From NCBI RefSeq assembly GCF_030272615.1, contig NC_081415.1:420350257-420414256 (forward strand): a stretch of 64,000 nucleotides of DNA. Reading direction: 5' to 3'. Shown piece after piece: positions 21,755-33,375 of the stretch (its first letter is position 1; each line of letters opens with the position of its first letter). Below the pieces are notes generated by a model, which did no database searches, was not told the DNA's origin, and saw only the letters and a list, made by a program, of their open reading frames with translations. This stretch comes from Cryptomeria japonica. Taxonomy: Eukaryota > Streptophyta > Pinopsida > Cupressales > Cupressaceae. The position numbers and the translations under genes were made by a program.

Positions 21755-23080
21755 TCAGACATAGAAATTCTTCAGATGCATGCTATTGATAGGTTCCTCT
21801 AGTTGATCATCATCCTGTGTTGATAGCTGATATGCTCTTGACCCAAATATTGCCGTGACCACAAATGGACCTAACCAGTTTGGTTCAATTTTTCCTTTCT
21901 TTTCTCGATCTGCTTGGTTGTGTGGATTTTCCTTTAGTACTAGTTCTCCAACTTGAAAGATTTGTGGTTTAACCTTGTGATTATAGCTCCGACACATTCT
22001 TTGCTAATATACCTTTATATGATCAAAGGCATTTTGTCTTTGTTCATGAATCAATTCTAACTCTTGTAGTCTAGATACTCGTTGTTCTTCATCTGGGATG
22101 AGACCTTTTAGTGATACACGTAGAGAGGGTATCTCTACTTCGATTGGTAATATGGGTTCTGATCCATATACAAGAGAGATAGGTGTGGCACCTGTTGGTG
22201 TGCAGATAGTGGTGCGGTAGGCCCAGAGAGCAGGGTTTAGTTGAATATGCCAATCTTTTCCAGCATCGTTCAATATCTTTTTGAGGATTTTCAAAATAGT
22301 TTTGTTAGATGCTTCTGCCTGCCCATTTCCCTGTGGGTATTATGGTGTGGAGAATATGTGTTTGATTTTGAACTTCTCACATAGCTCTTGTACATCTTGA
22401 TTCTTGAATAGTCGCCCATTATCAGTTATAATGGTCATTGGTATTCCATAGCGACAAATGATATAGTTCAAGATAAATGCAACAATTTGTTTTCCTGTGA
22501 TATTTATGAGAGGTACTTCTTCAATCCATTTTGTAAAATATTCTGTTGCTACCAGGATAAATTTGTGACCATTAGATGAAGAAGGAATTATCTTTCCTAC
22601 CAGATCAAGACCCCATTGACAAAAAGGCCAAGATGTTGCTAAAGCATGAAGTACTTGTGCTAGTGCATGAATCAAATTCCCATGGATCTGACATTGTTTG
22701 CATGTTCTAGCTATCTAAAAAGAATCTGGTTCCATAGTCGGCCAATAATAGCCCAAGCGTATGAGTTTTTTTGAAAGGGTAAGACCACTTGAATGAGTGC
22801 CACAAATGTCATTATGGACTTCATGTAAGGCCTTCTCATATTCTTCTTGTTCAAGACATCTTAAGAGAGTACCATCTAGACCTCGTTTAAACAGGGTATC
22901 CATGATGAGAGTAAAATGGGAGGATTGGCGAATAAAGTTTCGCTTTTGGTTTTTCGATAAGTCAAGAGGTAAGGTATTGTCTTTTAGGCGTGTGTAAGTT
23001 TGGCCATAGCAAGAGGAATCATGTCCAATAATTTGATAGATGGTTTGGGAATCAGGACAATTATGAGTAGGATAAAACAA
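21755..23080 (-). pseudogene. Copy A integrase (zinc-binding, catalytic core, C-terminal)
   Basis: From 23,080 downward: an N-terminal HHCC region (LHEVHNDICGTHSSGL, then WPTMEPDSF and CKQCQIHG). The core then shows D in QWGLDLVGKI, D in IITDNGRLF and E in PQGNGQAEASNK, the three catalytic residues. A C-terminal FQVGELVLKENPH to EEPINSMHLKNFYV ends at the stop near 21,755. Integrase inserts the cDNA into host DNA. In-frame stops near 22,714, 22,338 and 22,000 break it. It follows RNase H directly. Confidence 0.85.
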
Positions 23081-23560
23081 CTCTTCTATCAGGAATTCAT
23101 AACGCTATTGATTTTCCCGTGTCTGTAATAGAGAAGCAAGTGTAGCCATGACATTTGTTGCTTTATTATCATTTCTCAGAATCTGTTCAAAAGTTATTTC
23201 TACAAAGTACTTCTTGATATCATCAACCCTCTTTTTGTAAGGTATGAGTTTGTCATCTTTTGTTTGATAGTCATCATTGATTTGATTAATGACGAGCCAA
23301 GAGTCTCCAAAGACCTGAAGTTGTTTAATGTTCCATTCTACAACCATTTCAATACCTATTACCAATGATTCATACTCTTCTATATTGTTTGTGCACGTAA
23401 ATCTTAATTTGTATGCTTTTGGGATTGTATGACCTTGTGGTGTGATGAATAGAATTCCTGTTCCTGATCCATGTTGTGTTCCATTATTGATGTTTACTCT
23501 TGGAGTGATTTTGGGTGATGTATTGTAAGATATGGATCGAACCCTGGATTGTCTGTATAT
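23081..23560 (-). pseudogene. Copy A RNase H (archaeal-type) with first catalytic Asp changed
   Basis: Reads VNINNGTQHGSGTGILFITP, then SLVIGIEMVVEWNIKQLQVF, GDSWLVINQIND, and RNDNKATNVMATLASLL. This is the RNase H fold found in Tat-like gypsy elements, with the E, second D and C-terminal D sites in place. The first motif should be (Y/F)DG and is NNG, so the first catalytic Asp is Asn; copy B shares this. It directly precedes integrase. No RT precedes it. Confidence 0.8.
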
Positions 23561-25399
23561 GACCAGGTAAAATTGATTTGCCTCGTTTTGAAGGGTTCCA
23601 AGTATTTTTGCCTTGCTAGTTCTGATAAAGAGATTTTTGGATGTCGATCAATTGTGTCAATGGTAACTGCCTCTGTTGGTTTTATCAGTATAAATGACTT
23701 CTCTTGATAAAATTTAGGTAAGGTGTCATATATCCCATCTTTCGGCGCCTCGAGGAGGTTTTCACCATTAGATGCATCCTTTATTTTTACTTTTTCTCGG
23801 TCTAATGTTGCCAATAAATGGTTTTCAACATTAGACCTGATATTGTTTTCTTTATGTTCATTTTTGCGACTAGGAGATTTAACATCCACTTGACGTGAAG
23901 ATACGTTAGCGAAATCGCTGGTGAAAGTTGTTTCGGGTTTGATTTCATTGAGATATAAGGATCTGGCATGGTTATTAGGAAAGGTATCAATAGTAGTAGG
24001 TTCTTCATTTTCCCAGTCCATAGGTTCAGGATAGATTAACGGTAAAGGATCTTCAAGTTTATATGTTTCAAATATATTAGGGGTCATGAGAGAGATGTCA
24101 AAGCTTTCAATATGTATTTCCATGTCTAGAATGATACTCTCGTCAGAATGACCTCGCATAAGAAACTCCTGATCATCCTTGGTTAAGTCCATATCAACTG
24201 AATGTGATTCTAATTCAAGTAGGTGAGTTCCTAACATTTGTTCTGTATACATGTGAACTACATCGACTTCTACATCTTCTTCTTCCCTTTCAATTTCAAA
24301 TTGCTCTTATTTGTTTTTCCATGATAACAAATATTCTCTGATCCCTTGATCTCTTAGTTGTATTTGTTTTTCCATGTTTCACAAAATTGATGCAAATGAT
24401 TGTTCTTTGGATTGTGTGCTTGAATATGCTGCCTCTCTGTTATGTGAAACAATGACCTCTTGAGCTGATTTCAAATTACTACCACACTGCAATGGATTCG
24501 AGTCTGCTAATATTGTGATTTCTTATCCATTGTATGGAAATTTCAGGCACTAATGACATGTTGATGTAGTAGCTTGTATGTCCTAAATCCATGGTCTCCC
24601 CAAGAGTATATTGTATGGTAGGTCCAAGTCTAGAACTTGGCATGCTGTGTCCTTCTGCAAAGGTCCCACTCTGAGGGGTAATGTCACCATTCATTTAGAT
24701 GAATGCTCTTCTTCATTATGTGCTTTGATTTTTTTCTTTTTCCGGGGATCAACTACATCTTCTGAATAGCCTAGAGCACGGACAAGATTCATAGAGAAAA
24801 TGTTCAAGCCAACTCCCCCATCTATTAGGACTCATTTAACAAGCGTTCTATGAATGAGGAATTCAATTTGAAAGGGAGCGTTATGGGGATTTTGCAATTA
24901 ATCAATGCTTGGATATGAAGGAGATGAACTTTGAATATGATCCTCTGAAATAGGCTTGATGGGTATATTGTTTGGTGAGGATGCTATGGAAGGTTCTTGC
25001 AAGATTTCAGGAGGTGTAGGAATAGATGCCTTTGGAGCGTCAATTTGCTTATGGGGGGATGAGCCATTGCTAGACATAGGTGTACGATTTTGATCTTCTT
25101 TAGCTAAATCCTCTAGGGATCTCTTTAAGAGGTGTATAAAAGAGCTACCTTTCTTTTGAGATGTATTTAAATCCAGGTTTTAACATAGTTGGATTTTGAT
25201 TTTGAACTTGTTTGATTGCTCTGATATGTTGGCTTGTTACTTTTATTTTTCTTTGGTATTCCATGTTGATATGATTTTCAGCTATTTCAAATGTTTCTGT
25301 TTCCATTTCAGGGGTTTGATTGTCTAAATGTTGTTTTGATAAGTGATCAACTGTCAAGGTAAATACGCTAGAATGATAGGACATGCAAAGATAATTCAA
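23561..25399 (-). pseudogene. Copy A Gag-like tail, protease and acidic linker
   Basis: From 25,399: an ETETFEIAENHINMEYQRK segment, then a Ser/Pro-rich stretch. Next is the protease with catalytic LIDGGVGLNIFSMN (about 24,830) and LPYNILLGRP plus WIQDIQATT-like strand (about 24,610). A 250-codon acidic linker (24,252-23,494: VDMDLTKDDQEFLMRGHSD, SFDISLMTPNIFETYKLED) leads straight into RNase H. There is no zinc knuckle or capsid, and none of the usual RT motifs between protease and RNase H. The linker's function is unknown. Confidence 0.7.
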
Positions 25400-27135
25400 G
25401 TGTTTTAAAAGTTCACAAGTTTTTTGATCTTTGGTTTAGGAGTGCAATGATGATGATTTGATAAAAACCAAGTCTAGTAGGAATGATATATCCTATGATG
25501 TGGGACAAGATTATCTTGACCAAACATTTTAGTTTCGTGATAAAGCATGATTGATCCTGATGAGAAACTATGTTTGAGTGATCAGTTTATCAAAGAGGGT
25601 GATAATGCACTTTGAGATGTTTAGATCTTGAACTTGTTGAGGGTGAACACTTGAAAATCTTGAGGTGTTTATATTCTAGAGTATGATTTTGACAGATGAT
25701 AACTTGACCAAGAAAACCAAGAAGACAATTTAAGCACAGAACAACAGATAACAAATGTTTATTGATACTGCAAATTGATCAAGCGAAATGAAAAACCTAA
25801 AAAAGTCATGCAAAGTAGCAGTTCTGGATTGATAAAAACAAAGATTCGTACGACAATAGTTCATGAACCATACGACAAAAGATACAAGACTAGATGACAA
25901 ATCAGAAATTTCTTTTGACAGAGTAGAGACTCATATGACAAAACTTTATAAACCATACGAAAAAACATATATCTTGTACGACATATCACTTGACTCGTAC
26001 AACAGAGAACAAGACAATAAAAAATTTGTTTTGTTTTGCCGAATTTGATTAGTGAATTTTGGTGTTTTGCTTATATCTCCCAGATTTAGATGTCTGATTT
26101 TTCAATTTAGGGATGAATACACAACAAACACATGATGTGATAAGTGACTCCAAGCATGCTAAACCCTAAGGAAGTTGGCTGAGAATGAAAAAATTTGCTT
26201 GCAAGCTTAGGTACACACCCAATAGCTAATCATAATATGACCATTGAGTCTCACACAATGGATTCTCAACATTGTATTATCCAACTCCAAATGCTAATGG
26301 GGGCACGACATGGCAAGTGTCTTGGGAGAGTTACTATCTCTCTTGCACAAAGATTATCACCCTTTCGGAGGTGAATCGAGTAGCTTCTATTTTAACCGGC
26401 ACTAGTAAGGGATCCATTCAGCGCATTGGGCTATAAACTCAATTAAGAGGTCTCCCAGCCTTGAAAACCAACATTTGATATACCCGAAGGTATGAAGGAG
26501 AGCTATTCCTGAGAACTGCCGTTGCTTTGATTTTCATCAAAAAACACATTTATTTTATAGTGGGTTGGATTACTTGGTGTTAGCCGTTCCCACTTAGGTC
26601 GTTCCCCTCCCACCGACCTTAATGGCTAAGAGTTATTAGTCCTCGAGAGGGCAGGCCTGCTAAAGAAATGCACTAATGAAAGTAAAAGATGAGTCTAGCT
26701 TTCTGATCACCTAAGAAAGGTGAGAGCATACTCGCCTATCATCAAAGACACGAAATACATGATTGTTCATTCCTTTAGCAAAATTGAAGTGTGCCTAGAA
26801 AACTTTAATGAATACACAAAGTTTAGTCGGATTCATAGGCAACCTGCAAAATAGATCCATTAGTAGTCATTGACTGGTTTTTGAATTATGTCTTTGACAA
26901 GCATATCTTTGTCAATCATCCTGTAGAAAAGAGTTAGGCTTCCAAAAATCTTATAAACCAGTTAGGGTTAGTGTTAGAAAATCCTAGATTAGAATTAGAA
27001 ACACCTAACTTGCAGTTTATCAAAAAATCACAAATGTAGAAACTCGTATGACATGATTTATCAGATAAAAGGACAATATTTAGATCTTTGACACAAGCCA
27101 AAATTAGCTCGTACGACACAGGAATATGCTAGTAC
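25400..27135 (-). other. Copy A leader, truncated at its 5' end
   Basis: Non-coding. It aligns inverted with 27,830-29,600 of copy B. Motif clusters lie at 25,845-26,002 and 27,042-27,119, read in element sense as GTCGTACGAG or GTCGTATGAG. The conserved block lies at 26,565-26,735. At 27,135 the sequence changes abruptly to B's partial LTR; about 230 bp of leader plus PBS and LTR expected here are absent. Confidence 0.75.
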
Positions 27136-27596
27136 CTCATAAATAGGACTCATTTTGGAGCACAAAGGGTCACAATTTCATATCATTTTTTGCATCCCTA
27201 TTGATTCATCTCATTTGCATTCAAGCATTGTTATTATAGGCATCTAGCTTCTAGTTTATCATTTCAAGTAGTGTTATCATGTTCAAATCTTAGCTTAATT
27301 GCATCTTCATTCTAGCCTATTTTCTAGAATAATCATGAAATCATATAGCTTAATCATGCTATCATTGCTAGATCATGCATCTTCATCATTCAAATCCTCC
27401 ATCTAAGTGTAGTCAAGTCACTGGAATTTGCATAATAAGATCTGAGAGCAAAAATCATACTCGCATTTACTAGGAGGTGATAGATCGCTTAGTTATGGTT
27501 TTATCTTTCTTTGATTTAAATTCATTAACCATGCTTGTAATGATCTATTGAGTGTTTTTGTGTTTGTAGGTACAGGTACACATCACATACATGACA
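27136..27596 (+). repeat. Copy B 5' LTR, only the part from the TATA box onward
   Basis: Matches 35,511-35,971 of the 3' LTR from CTCATAAATAGG to CATACATGACA. The upstream ~580 bp of U3 is missing and copy A leader DNA abuts it at 27,135. The TATA word is CATAAATAGG here and TATAAATAGG in the 3' LTR. Confidence 0.85.
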
Positions 27597-29636
27597 TTTT
27601 GGCATCCACCATGGGGCCGAAATCATCATTTTTGGCCTCTCAAGCTTCAACAAATGTCCATCTCTGTTGAGACAGAATCAAAATGTCGTATGAGTTGATT
27701 TTCCAACTCGTATGGACTACCATTTAGTCTGGTACGAAAATTCATCCTGACTCTTACTAGCTCAATCCTGTGTCGTACAAGCTCCTTTTCATTGTCGTAC
27801 GGGAGCTAAATTCATGTCGTATGAATTTCTGGCTGGTAAATTCTATGTCATACGAGCTTATTTTGATTGGTGTTTGAGATATAAATCTTTGTCGTTTCAG
27901 TTGATAATCTCCGTCGTATGAAATTCTGCTTCTATATTCTGAGAGCAAATTGTATTTCAGGTTTTCATGCTTTCATTTGATCATTGCTAATGCTAATATT
28001 GTTTTGTTTGTGAGCTTTTTGGCAGCCTAACTCTTTTATGCAGGATGATTGATGAAGATATGCTTGTCAAAGACATAATTCAAAAACCAATCAATGACTA
28101 CTAATGGATCTATTTTGCAGGTTGCCTATGAATCCGACTAAACTTTGTGTATTCATTAAAGTTTTCTAGGCACACTTCAATTTTGCTAAAGGAATGAACA
28201 ATCATGTATTTCGTGTCTTTGATGATAGGTGAGTATGCTCTCACCTTTCTTAGGTGATCAGAAAGCTAGACTCATCTTTTTCTTTCATTAGTGCATTTCT
28301 TTAGCAGGCCTGCCCTCTCGAGGAGTAATAACTCTTAGCCATTAAGGTCGGTGAGAGGGGAATGACCTAAGTGGGAATGGCTAATGCCAAGTAATCCAAC
28401 CCACTATAAAATAAATGTGTTTTTGATGAAAATCAAAGCAACAATAGTTCTCGGGAATAGCTCTCCTCCATACCTTCAGCTATATCAAACCTTGATTTTC
28501 AAGGCTGGAAACCTTGATTTTCAAGGCTGGGAGACCTCTTAATTGAGTTTATACCCCGATGCACTGAACGGATCCCTTACTAGTGCCGGTTAAAATAGAA
28601 GCCACCCGTTTCACCTCCAAAAGGGTGATAATCTTTGTGCAGGAGAGATAGTAACTCTCACAAGACACTTGCCATATCGTGCCCCCATTAGCATTTGGAG
28701 TTGGATAATATGGTGTTGAGAATCCATTGCATGAGACTTAGCAGCCGTATTCTGATTAGCTATTAGGTGTGTACCTAAGCTTGCAAGCAAAGGTTTTCAT
28801 TCTCAACCAAATTCCTTAGGGTTTAGCATGCTTGGAGTCACTTATCACATTGTGTGTTTATTGTGTATTCATCCCTAAATTAAAAAAATCAGACATCTAA
28901 ATCTGGAAAACATAAGCAAAACACCAAAATTCACTAATCAAATTTGGCAAAACAAAACAAATTTTTCATTGTCCCATTCTCTGTCATATGAGATATTTGT
29001 TTTGTCGTACGAGTTTCTGCTTTTTCAAAAGAAATTTTTGGTTTTTCATCTGGTATTGTATCTTTTGTCATATGGTTCATGAACTATTGTCGTATGAGTC
29101 TCTGTGTTTACCAGTCCAAAATTACTGCTTTACATGACTTTTTCAGGTCTGTCATTTTGCTTGACCATTTTGTAGTAATCATAAACACCTGTTATCTGTT
29201 ATTCTGTGCTTAAATTGTCTGCTTGGTTTGCTTGGTCAAGTTATCATCCGTCAAAATCAGACTCTAGAAGATAAACTCCTTAATATTTTCAAAGTGTTCA
29301 CCCTTAACAAGTTCAATATCTAAACATCTCAAAGTGCATTATCACCCTCTTTGGTAAACTGATCACTCAAACATAGTTTCTCATTAGGATCAATCATCCT
29401 TTATCATGAAACTAAAATGTTTGGTCAGGACAATCTTGTCCCACATCTTAGGATATATCATTCCTAATGGACTTGGTTCTTATCAAATCATCATCATTGC
29501 ACTCTTAAACCGAAGATCAGAAAACTTGCAAACTTTTAAACACTTGAATCATCTTTTCATGTCATATTGCGCTATCACATTTACATTGACAATTGATCAC
29601 TTATAAAAATAACTTTTAGACAATCAAACCACTGAA
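27597..29636 (+). other. Copy B leader (about 2 kb, non-coding)
   Basis: Two motif clusters (27,684-27,922 and 28,982-29,098) carry GTCGTATGAG, GTCGTACGGG, GTCATACGAG, GTCGTACGAG and variants about 25-50 nt apart. The conserved gypsy block lies at 28,240-28,400 (reverse orientation to that in A). The short duplication ACCTTGATTTTCAAGGCTGG occurs at about 28,490-28,530. No coding sequence of the size of a Gag capsid is visible here. Confidence 0.75.
27598..27618 (+). other. Copy B primer-binding site (CpG-decayed)
   Basis: TTGGCATCCACCATGGGGCC directly follows the LTR end. It looks like the TTGGCGCCCACCGTGGGGCC form common after gypsy LTRs, with CpG sites changed to CA. It fixes the LTR end at 27,596. 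Confidence 0.65.
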
Positions 29637-30462
29637 ATGGAAACAAAAACATTTGAAATAGCCGAAAACCATATCAACATGAGATACCAAAGAAAAATAC
29701 AGGTAACAAGTCAACATATCAGAGCAATCAGACAAGCCCAAAATCAAAATCCAACTATGTCAAAACCTCACAAGGATTCAAATACATCTCAAAAGAAAGG
29801 TGGCTCTTTTATGCAACTCTTAAAAATGTCCCTAAGAGATTTGGATAAAGAAGATCAAAATCATGCACCTATGTCTAGCAATGGGTCATCCCCCTATAAA
29901 AAATTGACGCTCCAAAGGCATCTATTCCTACACCTCTTGAAAGCTTGCAAGAATCTTCCATAACATTATCACCAAAGAATACATCCAAAGATGAAGTTCC
30001 CCAAGGGATATCCATAATTGCCATCAAACCTATTTAAGAGGATCCTATTCAAAGCTCATCTCCTTCATATCCAAGCATTGATTCCTTGCAAAATCCCCAT
30101 AGCTCTTCCTTTCAAATTGAAGTCCTCATTCATAGAACACTTGTTAAACATGTCCTAATATATGGAGGAGTTGAATTGAACATTTTCTCTTTGAATCTTG
30201 TCCATGCTCTAGGCTATTCAGAAGATGCAATTGATCCCCCAAAAAAGATAAAAATTAGAGCACATAATGAAGAAGAGCATTCATCTAAAGGAATTGTGGT
30301 ATTACCCCTCAAAGTGGGACCTTTGCAGAAGGACACAGCATGCCAAGTTCTAGACTTGGACCTACCATACAATATACTCTTGGGGAGACCATGGATTCAG
30401 GACATACAAGCTATTACATCAACATGTCACCAGTGCTTAAAATTTCCATACAATGGATAGGA
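29637..30462 (+). pseudogene. Copy B Gag-like tail and protease (catalytic Asp lost)
   Basis: Starts with METKTFEIAENHINMRYQRK and a Gln/Asn-rich stretch, then KKGGSFMQLLKMSLRDLDK. The protease (30,086-30,460) has VLIYGGVELNIFSLNLVHAL where A and element 1 have LIDGG, so a single base change turned the catalytic Asp into Tyr. It ends with LDLPYNILLGRPWIQDIQ. A frame break separates the two parts near 29,963. It is the usual retropepsin that would process the polyprotein, dead here. Confidence 0.75.
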
Positions 30463-31440
30463 AATCACAATATCAGCAGACTCAAATCCAGTGCAGTGTT
30501 GTAATAATTTGAAATCAGCTCAAGAGGTCATTGTCCCACATAATAGAGAGGCAACATATTCAAGCACACAAACCAAGGAACAATCATTTGCATCAATTTT
30601 GTCAAACATGGAAAAACAAATACAACTAAGAGATCAAGGGACCGGAGAATGTTTGCTATCATGGAAAAACAAACAAGAGGAACTTGAAATTGAAAGGGAA
30701 GAAGAAGATGTAGAAGTCAATGTAGTCACATGTATGCAGATAAAACGTTAGGAACTAGCTTACTTGAATCAAAATCACATTCGGTTGACATGGACTTAAC
30801 CAAGGACGATCAGGAGTTTCCTATGCGAGGTCATTCTGATGAGAGTATCGTTTTAGATATGGAAATACATATTGAAATCTTTGACATCTCTATCATGACC
30901 CCTAATATCTTTGACATAATTCAACCTGAAGATCATTTATCCTTAATCCCTCCTGAATTTATGGATTGGGAAAATGAAGGACATACTTCCATTAATGCCT
31001 TACCAAATGACCAGACCATATCCTTATATCTTAATGAAATCAAATGCACAACAACTTTCACCAAGGAGTCTGCTAACGTATCTTCCAGTCAAGTGGGTGT
31101 TAAATCTCCTAGTTGCAAAAGTGAAAATCAAGAAAACAATATCAGGTATAATGCTGAAAACCATTTATTGGCAACATTAGACTGAGAAAAAGTAAAAATA
31201 AAGGACGCATCTAACGGTGAAAACCTCCTTGAGGTGCCGGAAGATGGGAGATTTGACACCTTACCTGAATTTTATCAAGAAAAGTCATTTATACTAATAA
31301 AACCAGTATAGGTAGTTACCATTGACACAATTGATCTACATCCAACAATCTCTCTATCAAAAGCAGCAAGGAAAAAATACTTGGAACCCTTCAAAAGGAG
31401 GCAAATCAATTTTACCTGGTCATATACAAACATTCCAGGG
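30463..31440 (+). pseudogene. Copy B acidic linker between protease and RNase H
   Basis: Open stretches 30,491-30,751 and 30,730-31,185 encode an acidic protein (KEQSFASILSNMEKQIQLRD, then DMDLTKDDQEFPMRGHSDES). It corresponds to copy A 23,561-24,400. The end (31,381-31,440) reads KRRQINFTWSYTNIPGFDP, homologous to A. No RT motif (such as a YXDD box) is present, so protease and RNase H are joined by this linker alone. I do not recognise its fold. Confidence 0.65.
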
Positions 31441-31880
31441 TTCGATCCATATCTTACAATACATCACCCGAATATTAGTCCAAGAGCAAGCATCAATAAT
31501 GGAACACATCACAGATTAGGAGTAGGTATTCTATTCATCACACCACAAGGTCATACAATCCCAAAAGCATACAAATTAAGCTTTCCATGCACCAATAACA
31601 CCGCAGAGTATGAAGATTTGGTTACAGGTATCAAAATGGCTATAGAATGGAATATTACACAACTTCAGGTCTTTGGAGACTCTTAGCTCATCATTAATCA
31701 AATCAATGATGACTACCAAACAAAGGATGAAAAGCTAATGCCTTATAAAAAGATGGTTGATGATATCAATAAACACTTTGTAGAAATAACTTTTGAAAAG
31801 ATCCCAAGAAATGACAACAAAGCAGCAGACGCCATGGCTACACTTGCTTCTCTATTGCAGACACAGGAAAATCAACAACG
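31441..31880 (+). pseudogene. Copy B RNase H (archaeal-type) with NNG in place of the first catalytic motif
   Basis: SINNGTHHRLGVGILFITPQ starts the domain; NTAEYEDLVTGIKMAIEWN holds the Glu and LQVFGDS the second Asp, then a stop (TAG for Trp). PRNDNKAADAMATLASLL gives the C-terminal Asp. As in A, the first motif lacks Asp. RNase H removes the RNA template during reverse transcription; without RT in the same element its retention is odd. Confidence 0.8.
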
Positions 31881-33228
31881 TTATGAATTCCTGGTAGAAG
31901 AGTTGTTTTATCTTGCTCATAATTGTCCTGATTCCCAAACCATCTATCAAATTATTGGACATGATTCCTCTTGCTATGGCAAAACTTACACACACCTGAA
32001 AGACAATGCCTTACCTCTTGACTTATCGAAAAACCAAAAGCGAAACTTTATTCGCCAATCCTCCCATTTTACTCTCATCGTGGATACCTTGTTTAAACGA
32101 GGTCTAGATGGTACTCTCTTAAGATGTCTTGAACAAGAAGAATCTGAGAAGGCCTTACATGAAGTCCATAATGACATTTGTGGCACTCATTCAAGTGGTC
32201 TTACCCTTTCAAAAAAACTCATACACTTGGGCTATTATTGGCCGACTATGGAACCAGATTCTTTTTAGATAGCTAGAACATGCAAACAATGTCAGATCCA
32301 TGGGAATTTGATTCATGCACTAGCACAAGTACTTCATGCTTTAGCAACATCTTGGCCTTTTTGTCAATGGGGTCTTGATCTGGTAGGAAAGATAACTCCT
32401 TCTTCATCTAATGGTCACAAATTTATCCTGGTAGCTACATAATATTTTACAAAATGGATTGAAGCAATACCTCTCATAAATATCATAGGAAAACAAATTG
32501 CTGCATTTATCTTGAACTATATCATCTGTCGCTATGGAATACCAATGATCATTATCACTGATAATGGGCAACCATTCAAGAATCAAGATGTACAAGAGCT
32601 ATGTGAGAAGTTCAAAATCAAACATAGATTCTCCACACCATATTACCCACAGGGAAATGGGCAGGTAGAAGCATCTAACAAAACTATTATGAAAATCCTC
32701 AAAAAGATAGTGAACAATGCTGGGAAAGATTGGCATATTCAACTAAACCCTGCTCTCTGGGCCTACCATACCAGTATCTGCATACCAACAAGTGTCAAAC
32801 CTTTCTCTCTTGTATATGGATCAGAAGCTATATTGCCAATCAAAGTAGAGATACCCTCTCTACGTGTATCACTAAAAGGTCTCATCCCAGATGAAGAACA
32901 ACGAGTATCTAGACTACAAGAGTTAGAACTGATCCATGAACAAAGACAAAATTCCTTTGATCATTTAAAGGTATATCAGCAAAGATTGTGCCGAAGCTAT
33001 AATCACAAGGTTAAACCATGAGTCTTTCAAGTTGGAGAACTAGTACTAAAGGAAAATCCACACAACCAAGCAGATTGAGAAAAGAAAGGAAAATTTGAAC
33101 CAAACTAGTTAGGTCCATTTGTGGTCTTAACAATATTTGGATCAGGAGCATATCAACTATCAACACAGGATGACGATCAACTCGAGGAACCTATCAATAG
33201 CATGCATCTGAAAAAGTTTTATGTTTGA
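31881..33228 (+). pseudogene. Copy B integrase, nearly complete
   Basis: HHCC region: LHEVHNDICGTHSSGLTLSK with WPTMEPDSF, then CKQCQIHG after a TAG near 32,267. Catalytic core: D in WGLDLVGKI (about 32,380), D in IITDNGQPF (about 32,560), E in NGQVEASNKTI (about 32,665). The C-terminal part (33,022-33,228) reads FQVGELVLKENPH to EEPINSMHLKKFYV before the stop. Stops at about 32,267, 32,440, 33,021, 33,079 and 33,108 break it. All three catalytic residues survive. Confidence 0.85.
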
Positions 33229-33375
33229 AAAAACAGAAAAATAAAAAATAGTAAAAAATCAAAAAAATAAAAAATAGTGAAAAAAGAAGAAAAAATAAAA
33301 AATAGTGAAAAAAGCAGAAAAAATAAAAAACAGTAAAAAATCAGAAAAAAAAAAATCAAAGATGAGAAAAAGTGC
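33229..33375 (+). repeat. A-rich tandem array directly after the integrase stop, copy B
   Basis: About five imperfect units of AATAAAAAATAGTGAAAAA type with variable AGCAG or TCAG inserts. Copy A has a shorter T-rich (reverse-complement) version at 21,655-21,754. The minus-strand ORF here (33,219-33,425) is an artefact of the homopolymer. Confidence 0.75.

Larger units (their letters stand above)
18998..27135 (-). mobile_element. Copy A: gypsy element with protease-RNase H-integrase only (5' end missing)
   Basis: Minus-strand order is leader (27,135-25,400), short gag-like remnant, protease, linker, RNase H, integrase, tail, PPT, 3' LTR (20,022-18,998). The 5' LTR, PBS and first part of the leader are absent: at 27,135 the leader meets a truncated LTR of copy B. 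No RT domain or Gag capsid is present. B shows the same architecture in inverted orientation. Stops and small indels inactivate it. Confidence 0.8.

Noticed and set aside
22797-22997. ORFs antisense to integrase that recur at 31,986-32,186
   Set aside because: The same sequence is in both A and B, so the antisense ORF recurs with it; no evidence of coding.
27684-29098. CRISPR-like array from regularly repeated short motifs
   Set aside because: Motifs are 10 nt, variable, irregularly spaced and within a plant retrotransposon leader.
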